Shown here in pieces: positions 7,592 to 14,950 of a DNA stretch of 33,717 bases. The notes under the pieces are model-generated. The model had not been told where the DNA came from. It ran no database searches and worked only from the letters and a program-made list of their open reading frames with translations. How positions within the stretch are numbered: the first letter of the stretch is position 1; each line of letters starts with the position of its first letter. Source of the stretch: Oscillospiraceae bacterium (GTDB lineage: Bacteria > Bacillota > Clostridia > UMGS1810); contig SVJK01000019.1 in the NCBI GenBank assembly GCA_015069015.1, positions 1 through 33,717 on the forward strand, written 5' to 3'. The position numbers and the translations under genes are program-made.

Positions 7592-9009
7592 AAAAAGTTA
7601 AAATCGGTTTTGTACCATCCACATGGGAATCATGGGACGGAAATCAGTACACAGGAAAACTCGCAGGCAAAATGAGAGCAAGATGTCTTGATGCTTTCAA
7701 GAACATTCCCGGTCTTGAAATTGTTGTTCCCGATGAAACACTCACAGAAGACGGATGCGTTGGAACAGTTGACGAAGGAATGAAAACAGCAGAACTTTTC
7801 TTAAAAGAAGATGTTCAGGGTATCATCATAGGAAATATGAATTTCGGTCTTGAAATTGCAGTGAGTGCCCTTATGTCAAAAATGAGAAAAGATATGCCCG
7901 TGCTTCATTTTGCAACAAAGAGCGGACCAATTTCAGAATTTGGTAATCGTTCAACAGACACATGGTGCGGACAGTTTATGACTTGCTCTGCTCTCAAAAG
8001 ACGCGGTTTCAAATTTGAACATATCATCACCTGTAACCCTGAAGATGCGATTTTCTCTGAAAAGGTTGAAAGTTTCACAAGAGCATGTTTTGCAATTTCT
8101 GAATTTAAAGGTGCAAGAATTTTGCAGGTTGGCGTTCGTCCCACAAAGTTTGAATCACAGTTCTACAGCGAAGAACTTCTCATGAACAAATTCTGTCAGA
8201 CTGTAGTTCCCGTAGACCTTGCAACTGCTTATGAATATATGGATGCAATCGCTATGGATGATCCTGAAGTTTTGAAAGTTGCACAGGAAATCAGACAGGG
8301 AGCAGATATTATCTCTGATGAAATTCCGAATGCTATCTTAAATCAGGCTCGTTTTGAAATCACACTCAAAACTCTTGCCGAAGAACACCACTGCAAAATT
8401 ATTGCATCAAGTTGCTGGGAAACATTGCAGCATAAATATAACATTGCTGCTTGTTCCACATTCTCACGACTCAACTCTCAGGGCTATTCTGTTGGATGCG
8501 AAGTTGACACCATGGGTGCAATCACAATGCACATTTTAAACGGATGTAATCTTTTCCAGACTCCTGCGGACTTCATTGACTGGACAGATCTTCACCCCAC
8601 AGAGGAAAATGTGTGGCTTGCATGGCATTGCGGAAATGCGGCTTGTGAACTTTGTGCTGCCGATTGCAAAAAACATCTTATGATGAATGAACGTCTCGGA
8701 CTTTGGAGCCCCACTTGCCACGGCACAATGGAATTCAGAATGAAAGATGGTCCCGTGACCTGTGCAAGAATGGTTGAATATGACGGCAAATTCTCGATGT
8801 TCTATGGCACCGGTGAAGCAGTTGACATCGGTCCTATGACAAGAGGTGCATATGCATGGATAAAAGTTAATGATGTTAAAGACTGGGAAGAAAAAATGAT
8901 CGATGTTGGTGTTATTCACCATGGAGTGTTAATCCACGACGAAAAAGTTGCAGATGCTCTCAAAATGTTCTGCAAATTTATGGACATTGAAGCAGTTAGA
9001 GGTGCGTAA
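7588..9009 (+). CDS. L-fucose/L-arabinose isomerase-like sugar isomerase
   Basis: This 473-aa protein is related to the FucI/AraA family of metal-dependent aldose-ketose isomerases. Landmarks are VPSTWESWDGN near 9-19, the acidic metal-site motif GCEVDTMGAITMHIL at 303-317 (E305, D307), the WHCGNAAC motif at 346-353 (H347), GPVTCARM at 388-395, and HHG at 444-446. It is shorter than classical L-fucose isomerase (about 590 aa) and close to AraA in length, as in the broad family of FucI/AraA C-terminal-domain proteins of unknown sugar. It overlaps the transketolase stop by 4 bases and is followed after 2 bases by the dehydrogenase. It probably makes the ketose that the FGGY kinase phosphorylates. 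The exact sugar is unknown. Confidence 0.82.
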   Translation: MKKVKIGFVPSTWESWDGNQYTGKLAGKMRARCLDAFKNIPGLEIVVPDETLTEDGCVGTVDEGMKTAELFLKEDVQGIIIGNMNFGLEIAVSALMSKMRKDMPVLHFATKSGPISEFGNRSTDTWCGQFMTCSALKRRGFKFEHIITCNPEDAIFSEKVESFTRACFAISEFKGARILQVGVRPTKFESQFYSEELLMNKFCQTVVPVDLATAYEYMDAIAMDDPEVLKVAQEIRQGADIISDEIPNAILNQARFEITLKTLAEEHHCKIIASSCWETLQHKYNIAACSTFSRLNSQGYSVGCEVDTMGAITMHILNGCNLFQTPADFIDWTDLHPTEENVWLAWHCGNAACELCAADCKKHLMMNERLGLWSPTCHGTMEFRMKDGPVTCARMVEYDGKFSMFYGTGEAVDIGPMTRGAYAWIKVNDVKDWEEKMIDVGVIHHGVLIHDEKVADALKMFCKFMDIEAVRGA

Positions 9010-9011
9010 TA

Positions 9012-10040
9012 ATGAGAAAAGTTGTACTTACAAAACCCTATGAAATATCTCTTACAGAATGTGAAATACCTGAGCCTCAAAAGGCTCAGGTAAGAATAAA
9101 AGTTATGAGAATCGGCATCTGCGGTTCAGATCCCACCATATACAGAGGTCTTCATCCTTATGTTTCCTATCCCCTTGTTCCCGGACATGAAATTTCGGGC
9201 GTAATTGACAAAGTGGGAGAGGGAGTTGACAGTTCAAGAGTGGGAGAGAGAGTAACTGTAATTCCCCACATTGTCTGCGGTGAATGTGATGTGTGCAAAG
9301 AAGGCATATACAATTTTTGCGAAAATTTAAAATGCACCGGAGCAGAAGCAGACGGTGCAATGTGTGACTATTTTTGTATTTCCTCGGAAATGGCAATAAA
9401 AATTCCCGACGAAATGAATATTGACGATGCAGCACTTGTTGAACCTGCCTGTGTTGCATATCACGGCGCAAAAAGAGCAAATCCCGGCGAAAATGATACT
9501 GTTTTGGTTGTTGGAGCAGGTCCTATCGGTGTATATTGTATGCAGAGTTGTTTTGCTCTTGGTGCAAAAAAAGTATATATTGCAGACATGGATTCAGAAA
9601 GACTTGAAATTGCCAGAAGTCTTGGTGCAACGGGTACAATAGACGTTTCAAAAGAAGATCTGGCAGACGGTCTTGCACGCCTTGATGCACCAAAAGTTAC
9701 AATATATTATGACTGTGTTGGTGAAAAAGGGATTGTACTCAATAACATTTTGAAAATTGCTCACCGCGGTTCCAAAATTGTTGTTATCGGCGTTCTTCAG
9801 AAAGAATATCTCATCCCTCTTTTGCCCGATTTTGTTCAGCACGAACTTTCGCTCTATGGAACTACCATGTATGTTCCATCTGACTACAGAGAAATGATTG
9901 AACTTATGTCAAAGGGCATAATCAGAACAAAAGAAACAATTTCTCACAGATTCACTCTGGAGGATATTCCTCGGGTTCTTGATATGATTGACAAAAGGAA
10001 AGAAAAAACCTTCAAGGTTTTAATTGAAGTGAACAATTGA
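9012..10040 (+). CDS. Zinc-dependent medium-chain alcohol/polyol dehydrogenase
   Basis: This 342-aa MDR-family NAD(P)-dependent dehydrogenase has a complete zinc set: catalytic GICGSDP (C37), GHE (H59-E60) and E144, structural CGECDVC plus C103 (C89, C92, C95, C103). The nucleotide-binding motif VVGAGPIG lies near 166-173. It resembles sorbitol, threonine and galactitol dehydrogenases, so a polyol-to-ketose or hydroxy-acid oxidation is likely; the substrate is unknown. It is the last gene of the kinase operon, with its start 2 bases after the isomerase stop and AGAGGTG upstream. A perfect 10-bp hairpin lies inside codons 19-27 (9068-9091). No strong terminator is seen in the 91-base gap before the convergent regulator. 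Confidence 0.9.
   Translation: MRKVVLTKPYEISLTECEIPEPQKAQVRIKVMRIGICGSDPTIYRGLHPYVSYPLVPGHEISGVIDKVGEGVDSSRVGERVTVIPHIVCGECDVCKEGIYNFCENLKCTGAEADGAMCDYFCISSEMAIKIPDEMNIDDAALVEPACVAYHGAKRANPGENDTVLVVGAGPIGVYCMQSCFALGAKKVYIADMDSERLEIARSLGATGTIDVSKEDLADGLARLDAPKVTIYYDCVGEKGIVLNNILKIAHRGSKIVVIGVLQKEYLIPLLPDFVQHELSLYGTTMYVPSDYREMIELMSKGIIRTKETISHRFTLEDIPRVLDMIDKRKEKTFKVLIEVNN
9068..9091 (+). other. GC-rich hairpin inside the dehydrogenase coding sequence
   Basis: ACCTGAGCCT (9068-9077) and AGGCTCAGGT (9082-9091) form a perfect 10-bp stem with a CAAA loop about 55 bases after the start codon. It is the strongest short intragenic hairpin noticed and encodes PEPQKAQ. A regulatory role is speculative. 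Confidence 0.5.
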
Positions 10041-10131
10041 CAAAAATTACATATTAAAAAATCATCTGCGTTTGTGGATTAATGAGTCATTCGGTGATAT
10101 AATGTAGCAAACAGATAAATTGTTTTGAAGT

Positions 10132-10968
10132 TTATAAAATGCTTTTCAAATATTTATAAGGTGTAATGTCAAATTTTTTCTTAAACACAGAAATAAAATA
10201 AGAATAGTCGTTAAATCCGCATGCACTGCACACCTCTTTAAGTGGAACTTTTTCATTTATCAGTGTTTTGGAGAGAGAAAGACGCTTCTCTTCGATGTAT
10301 TTTGCCGGTGTAATTGCGAGATGTTCATTGAACAATCTATAAAGAGAAGAACGGCTTATGTAGAAGTTTTTAACGATGTTCTCAGTATTGCAGTTCGCTG
10401 AAAGGTTTTCGTCTATAAAAAGCAGGATTTCTCCTAAGAGATCGGGAATATTTGCGCTGTTTTTATTGCTTTTGTTGCGATATATGATTTCAAAAACAGA
10501 GTAAAGACTTGCAAGAAAACTTGTAGAATCCATATTGTTCGCATCGGAGTGTTTGTACATATTGTCCCAATGAAAAAATAGACTTTCTTTATCAGATGAG
10601 TTCATTGTTATGAGATTATTATGTCCCTTTTCTCTTTCAAAAAAAAGTTGTGTAATATCGCTACATATATCATTTGCATCAAACCACATGCAGTAGCATT
10701 TGTGAATGCTTGAGGAATTGTATACGCAGTGATGCATTTCATGCGGTTTAGTGATTATTACATCACCGCTTTTTAGTGGATACAAGGTACTTTCTACAAG
10801 AAATGAAACATCACCTGAAATATTTACATATATTTCACTGCAGTTGTGAATATGTGCAGGTTCGACTCTTGTTTCGCTTTCTCTGTAACATATGGGCATC
10901 TTAAAACCCATGTCACTGAGTAATAAATTCATATTATTGGTTTTTTTAAGTTTGATTTCAGTATTCAT
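10132..10968 (-). CDS. AraC-family transcriptional regulator (second paralogue)
   Basis: Cupin-plus-AraC regulator of 278 aa. An upstream in-frame ATG at 10983 would add five residues, but the sequence after it (GGAGGAAC) is itself the ribosome-binding site for the ATG at 10968, so 10968 is preferred. The sensor domain (HIHNCSEIYVNISGDVSFLVE, SGDVIITKPHEMHHCVYN) matches the first regulator closely, and the C-terminal double helix-turn-helix ends FNDYSYFISVFKKKFDITPYKYLK. It is divergent from the EamA gene that leads the 22-kb second block and is probably its regulator. Two paralogues with matching sensors suggest both respond to the same or related sugars and split control of the locus. Confidence 0.9.
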   Translation of the reverse strand: MNTEIKLKKTNNMNLLLSDMGFKMPICYRESETRVEPAHIHNCSEIYVNISGDVSFLVESTLYPLKSGDVIITKPHEMHHCVYNSSSIHKCYCMWFDANDICSDITQLFFEREKGHNNLITMNSSDKESLFFHWDNMYKHSDANNMDSTSFLASLYSVFEIIYRNKSNKNSANIPDLLGEILLFIDENLSANCNTENIVKNFYISRSSLYRLFNEHLAITPAKYIEEKRLSLSKTLINEKVPLKEVCSACGFNDYSYFISVFKKKFDITPYKYLKSIL

Positions 10969-11060
10969 AAGAAGTTCCTCCATAATTGAGACGATTTTTA
11001 TGTTTTATGGAATAAATCTCTATATAATATTAATTTTGTGTATGATATTATAATATTATC

Positions 11061-11078
11061 ACAATCCAGCTGGATTGT
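11061..11078. promoter_or_regulatory. Perfect 18-bp palindromic operator
   Basis: ACAATCCAGCTGGATTGT reads the same on both strands. It lies in the 143-bp AT-rich gap between the second AraC regulator (minus) and the EamA-led gene block (plus), just beside TATAAT-like sequences at 11023-11028 and 11049-11054. On the minus strand it would sit in the spacer of a weak TTTACA (11081-11076) to TAATAT (11058-11053) promoter. Twofold symmetry suggests a dimeric repressor of LacI or GntR type rather than an AraC protein; none is encoded here. Confidence 0.6.
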
Positions 11079-11111
11079 AAACTATTTTTATTAAAACAAT
11101 CGGAGGAACTC

Positions 11112-12026
11112 ATGAATTACGAGCAAGCACCTGTAGCAGTATTGTTCGTTGTAACTGTTTTATCTCATTTTGTTGTATGTTTCACAAAAGCATATTTCAG
11201 CAAACAGATAACAAACAATATGAAGGATTATAATCTTTTTAATTTTATTATAAGTGTGATATGTGCATTTGTGATTTTTTGGTTGGGCAATTTTGACACA
11301 AAAATATCTTTTTACACCTTCACTCTTGCTTTGATATTTGGAATCATAACAATGATATATTCTATACTTTATAGTGTAGCCGTTAATATCGGCACATTCT
11401 CTTACACTACAATAATTAATTCATCTTCAACGATGATAACCGCACTTTCCGGATATTTTTTTTGGGGTGAGAGTCTCACAATTGCAAAAATTGTTGGCGT
11501 AATTATGATGCTTGTATGCTATTTGCTTTCCAACAGTAAAGATGAACGCAAAGAAAAAATTAACGCAAAGTGGTTTGTAGTATGCATTTTTATGGCGTTG
11601 ACATTATCGTTATTGGGACTGTGTCAGAAAACTCACCAGGAGTCTCTGTACAAACAAGAATATACAATGTTTCTCGTTGTTTCTTTTATGGTGTCAGCTA
11701 TTGTATCTTTTGTAATGTATTTTGTTGCTTCTCGTAATGTTGGCTTCTATGGCTTTGCGAATAAGAACGCAATGCCAAAGAAAAAATATGTAATTACCAT
11801 AGTATCAATTTTTATTGTAAATGCAGTATTCTTGGGATTTAATAATGGGATAAATTTGTATCTTACCGGAGTTGTTGACAGTGCGGTCTTTTTCCCAATT
11901 ACCAGTGGTGCCAGCATAATGCTTAATCTTTTAGCCTCACTTATTTTTTTCAAAGAAAAGTTGTCTGTCAGACAATGGGTCGGTTTGGCATTTGGGGCAA
12001 CATCTGTAATGTTACTATGCATATAA
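11112..12026 (+). CDS. EamA/DMT-superfamily transporter
   Basis: This 304-aa integral membrane protein has about ten hydrophobic segments spread over its length and two halves, each with an EamA-like end (first half FFWGESLTIAKIVGVIMMLVCYLL around 115-140, second half SLIFFKEKLSVRQWVGLAFGATSVML at the C-terminus). The duplicated 'GE/KE-x-L-T/S...G' pattern is typical of drug/metabolite transporters, some of which carry sugars such as rhamnose. It is the only transporter in the window, so it may import a product of the pathway or export a metabolite. GGAGGAAC lies before the ATG. It opens the long second gene block, with 21 bases to the next gene. Confidence 0.85.
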   Translation: MNYEQAPVAVLFVVTVLSHFVVCFTKAYFSKQITNNMKDYNLFNFIISVICAFVIFWLGNFDTKISFYTFTLALIFGIITMIYSILYSVAVNIGTFSYTTIINSSSTMITALSGYFFWGESLTIAKIVGVIMMLVCYLLSNSKDERKEKINAKWFVVCIFMALTLSLLGLCQKTHQESLYKQEYTMFLVVSFMVSAIVSFVMYFVASRNVGFYGFANKNAMPKKKYVITIVSIFIVNAVFLGFNNGINLYLTGVVDSAVFFPITSGASIMLNLLASLIFFKEKLSVRQWVGLAFGATSVMLLCI

Positions 12027-12047
12027 GGGGTTTGGAGGTATATATTT

Positions 12048-12803
12048 ATGAAGATCAAATTTTGGGGAACAGCGGCAGGACTTGCCGAGAAAGACAGGTA
12101 CTGTACAAGTGTACTTATTGAAATATGCGAAAATTTTTATATTCTCGATTTTGGTGCACCTGTTGAATATCTGATAAAAAATGACGGAATAGATATGTCA
12201 AAGATAAAGGCAGGATTCATAACTCATATGCATACTGACCACGCAGCTTCTCTCACATCTTTTGCAAAACTCTATGCCGAGTTTACAAATTTCATCTATG
12301 CTCCTGCATCGGTAGACATCTTTATGCCGTCTGGTATTGATGCTTTTAAATCCTGGCTTGATGCATTAAATCTTTCAATGTCAGAAAGAATGACAATCAC
12401 AAAGATAAATGAGGGAACGTTTTATGATGACGGCAATCTGAAGGTTAGCGCAATTCCCACAGATCATATGAAAGCAATCGGTCAGCCAACCTACGCTTTT
12501 GTGTTTGAAGCAGAGGGGAAAAAAGTTCTCTTCACAGGGGATTTAGCAGGTGATTTCCACGATTTTCCCATAGGCGAACACTATGACCTCATAGTGTGCG
12601 AACTTGCTCACGGAGATGTAAAATCCGTTGAAAGATGCGTGATAGAATCTGACTGTGAAAGAGTCATATTCTATCATATGACAACTGATCCTTTTATCCT
12701 TGAAAAGTTGGGCGTGGACAGAACCCAAACTCTCAAAGATGCAAGTAAAAACTTTGATTTTTCCAGCGAATTTGCCTATGACGGATATGAAACTGAGGTG
12801 TGA
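12048..12803 (+). CDS. Metallo-beta-lactamase-fold hydrolase
   Basis: This 251-aa cytosolic MBL-fold protein carries the metal motif THMHTDHAAS (H60, H62, D64, H65), a central TGDLAGDF motif (bridging Asp) and YHMTTD near the end (late His). It looks most like the ribonuclease Z / phosphodiesterase / lactonase branch. Within a sugar locus a lactonase or phosphoester hydrolase is plausible, but the sequence does not decide. A strong TTTGGAGGT site precedes the ATG. The next gene starts 4 bases after its stop, so the two are probably translationally coupled. Confidence 0.82.
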   Translation: MKIKFWGTAAGLAEKDRYCTSVLIEICENFYILDFGAPVEYLIKNDGIDMSKIKAGFITHMHTDHAASLTSFAKLYAEFTNFIYAPASVDIFMPSGIDAFKSWLDALNLSMSERMTITKINEGTFYDDGNLKVSAIPTDHMKAIGQPTYAFVFEAEGKKVLFTGDLAGDFHDFPIGEHYDLIVCELAHGDVKSVERCVIESDCERVIFYHMTTDPFILEKLGVDRTQTLKDASKNFDFSSEFAYDGYETEV

Positions 12804-12807
12804 TAAA

Positions 12808-14928
12808 ATGACAATATCAAACGAAAAAATGAGATTTGAAATAAACGACAAGGGTGCAATGACATCTCTTTTCATAAATGATGATAAATATGATGCAAAT
12901 TTCGCACTTTCTTCAAAAGATGAACCCTGGGTTCCTGAAAACAAACAGTGGGGACTTGGGTTTATAACGTCGGGTTTCAACCGCGTTCAGATTGAAAACT
13001 GTGTCAAAAAAACTTTTGATAAAGATAAAATGTCTGCAACATATCTTTTGGAATATACAGACACCCGAAGTGCCTGCGTGTGGGACGGAGATATCGAAAA
13101 GAGCAAACGTGAAAGAAAAGTTTTTGTGACGGTTACAAGAGAACTAAAAGAAGACGGACTTTATGAAACAATAGAAATTAAAAACGAAAGCAAAAAATAC
13201 ATAATCCTTGATGAAGTTGGGATATATTCATCTTTCAGAGATACATATGCAACAGGTGAAAATGTTTTGCACACCCACATAAATCAGCATATCTGTACCT
13301 CGGGTGACCTTTGTTATATTGAGGCACAAAGGCAGAGTAATGTTGGTAAAAATCTTGCTCTCATAACTTTGGAAGGGAATTTTTCAACCTACCATCTTGA
13401 AGAGCAAAACACATCAAATCACAGAGGAGTAATTGCTCTTGTTTCAAAGGATATAAGAATTCCATCAGGGAAATCTCACATCTTCAAAAGAGTCATAACA
13501 GAATATGAAAAAAGAGACGACTTTGAAGAAAAACTTTGTGCCTACACAGGCTATCCTGTGCTTGACTATGGTTTTATGACCATTGAAAAAGGCGACAAAA
13601 TTTCAATAAAGGTGAAAAATCCGGGAAAACTTACTTCAATCAGATTAGACGGAGAAGTTCTGGAAGAGAACAATGGAAAATATGAATATACACCATCTGA
13701 GACAGGTGTCAAAGAAGGTATAATAAAATATAACGGCAAAATTGCACATATCACCTATAAGGTGACAGATTCTATAAGAAAACTTATGGAAAAGAGAGTA
13801 AAATTTATAGTAGAAAATCAGCAGATCACAGATCCGGATGATCCTCTCTACGGCGCATATATGCCCTATGATATGGAAAAACAAAGAATTTTCAGAGCCC
13901 ACGAAGATGCATATGGCTACTATCATTGCGTTCCTGACCGAAATGAGGTCAGAGAAAGAATGGGAATGGGAGCATTTGTTGCTCTCTATTCAAGACTCTA
14001 TAACGACAGGAAATATCTCCCGAGTCTTGAACTATACAGAGATTTTCTCTTAAAATATATTGTTGACGAAAACTATGATATCTGGGACTCGTATTTGAGA
14101 CAGGATAGTGAATTTTATTACAATGAAGATATAATCCTTGTTCCAAGAAAACTTGATATGAGGTCCCGTGCTCATAACTACACCTTTGCAATTCCGTTCT
14201 TTATTCAGATGTATCTTTTGACAGGTGAAGAAATATATTCAAAGACCGCAGTCGGAATAATGAAACGCTATTATGAAATTGCAAAAGAGGGCGGATTTAT
14301 GCCCATGCTTTATGAACTCAAACCCGAAACTTTGAATGTTGATGATGCTTTTTATGCAGACAGACTTTCAAAAATTCTCGATGGCGAAAAGAAAATAGCA
14401 GAAAAGACCAGAGATATGGCAGGAAACTATTTTTCGGGCGAAGTTGCCTATGAACATGGACACCCGTCAAGCAATCTTAAATATCTTACGCAATACTATA
14501 TTTCAACCAAAGATGAAAGCGTGATGGATGCCATAAAAGATGAGGCCCTTCGCACAGATTCTTTCAACGGCAATCAGCCTCATTTTAATCAGAACGGCGT
14601 TCCCATAAGACACTGGGATGCATTCTGGTTTGGAAAATATGAACTTTGGGGAGACACTTTCCCTCATTGGGTGAGTTGTCTTTCAACCTGCGGTTATACA
14701 AATTATTATATGATAACCAAAGATGAAGCCTATCGGGATAAGGCAAAGAAAATCTTTATGGCAAATATTGCCCTTATCCAAAAAGACGGCTCGTCATATA
14801 ATTCCTACATATTCAATGAAAAATCCCACGGCAGACCTGCCGGCAGATACGATGCTCTCACAAGTGATCAGGACTGGATTTTCTACTATTATCTTCAATA
14901 CTGTGAAGCAGGGGTATTTGAACTTTAA
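12808..14928 (+). CDS. Large cytosolic six-hairpin-like protein, unknown activity
   Basis: This 706-aa protein has no signal peptide. Residues 1-320 are predicted beta-rich, with an Ig-like end around 255-320, and 325-706 form a helical repeat array rich in Trp, Tyr and His, suggesting an (alpha/alpha)6 toroid as in many glycosidases and lyases. Conspicuous motifs are AHEDAYGYYHCVPDRNE near 364-380, MRSRAHNYTFAIPF, AYEHGHPSSNL, RHWDAFWFGKYELWGDTFPHW and GRYDALTSDQDW. A larger open frame starts at 12700 within the previous gene, but GAGGTG (12795-12800) favours ATG 12808. It may be a glycoside hydrolase or lyase acting on imported oligosaccharides. It resembles what I recall of DUF5695/six-hairpin proteins, but I do not recognise the family with confidence. 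Confidence 0.7.
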   Translation: MTISNEKMRFEINDKGAMTSLFINDDKYDANFALSSKDEPWVPENKQWGLGFITSGFNRVQIENCVKKTFDKDKMSATYLLEYTDTRSACVWDGDIEKSKRERKVFVTVTRELKEDGLYETIEIKNESKKYIILDEVGIYSSFRDTYATGENVLHTHINQHICTSGDLCYIEAQRQSNVGKNLALITLEGNFSTYHLEEQNTSNHRGVIALVSKDIRIPSGKSHIFKRVITEYEKRDDFEEKLCAYTGYPVLDYGFMTIEKGDKISIKVKNPGKLTSIRLDGEVLEENNGKYEYTPSETGVKEGIIKYNGKIAHITYKVTDSIRKLMEKRVKFIVENQQITDPDDPLYGAYMPYDMEKQRIFRAHEDAYGYYHCVPDRNEVRERMGMGAFVALYSRLYNDRKYLPSLELYRDFLLKYIVDENYDIWDSYLRQDSEFYYNEDIILVPRKLDMRSRAHNYTFAIPFFIQMYLLTGEEIYSKTAVGIMKRYYEIAKEGGFMPMLYELKPETLNVDDAFYADRLSKILDGEKKIAEKTRDMAGNYFSGEVAYEHGHPSSNLKYLTQYYISTKDESVMDAIKDEALRTDSFNGNQPHFNQNGVPIRHWDAFWFGKYELWGDTFPHWVSCLSTCGYTNYYMITKDEAYRDKAKKIFMANIALIQKDGSSYNSYIFNEKSHGRPAGRYDALTSDQDWIFYYYLQYCEAGVFEL

Positions 14929-14950
14929 AAATTAAAAGGGAGGCTTAAAT

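Noticed and set aside
4306-10040. Firm assignment of the sugar operon to D-apiose, xylose or L-fucose
   Set aside because: The family memberships are clear, but the specificity-determining residues cannot be judged by eye; the apiose idea is kept only as a hypothesis.
10041-10131. Promoter-like TATAAT at about 10099 between dehydrogenase and regulator
   Set aside because: It would read antisense into the regulator gene and has no matching -35 box; it is probably chance in AT-rich DNA.
10969-10983. Start of the second AraC regulator at 10983
   Set aside because: The GGAGGAAC that would encode residues 2-4 is the Shine-Dalgarno sequence for the ATG at 10968.
12700-12807. Longer open frame for the 706-aa protein starting at 12700
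   Set aside because: The extra 36 codons lie inside the MBL-fold gene in another frame, and a GAGGTG site with good spacing supports ATG 12808.
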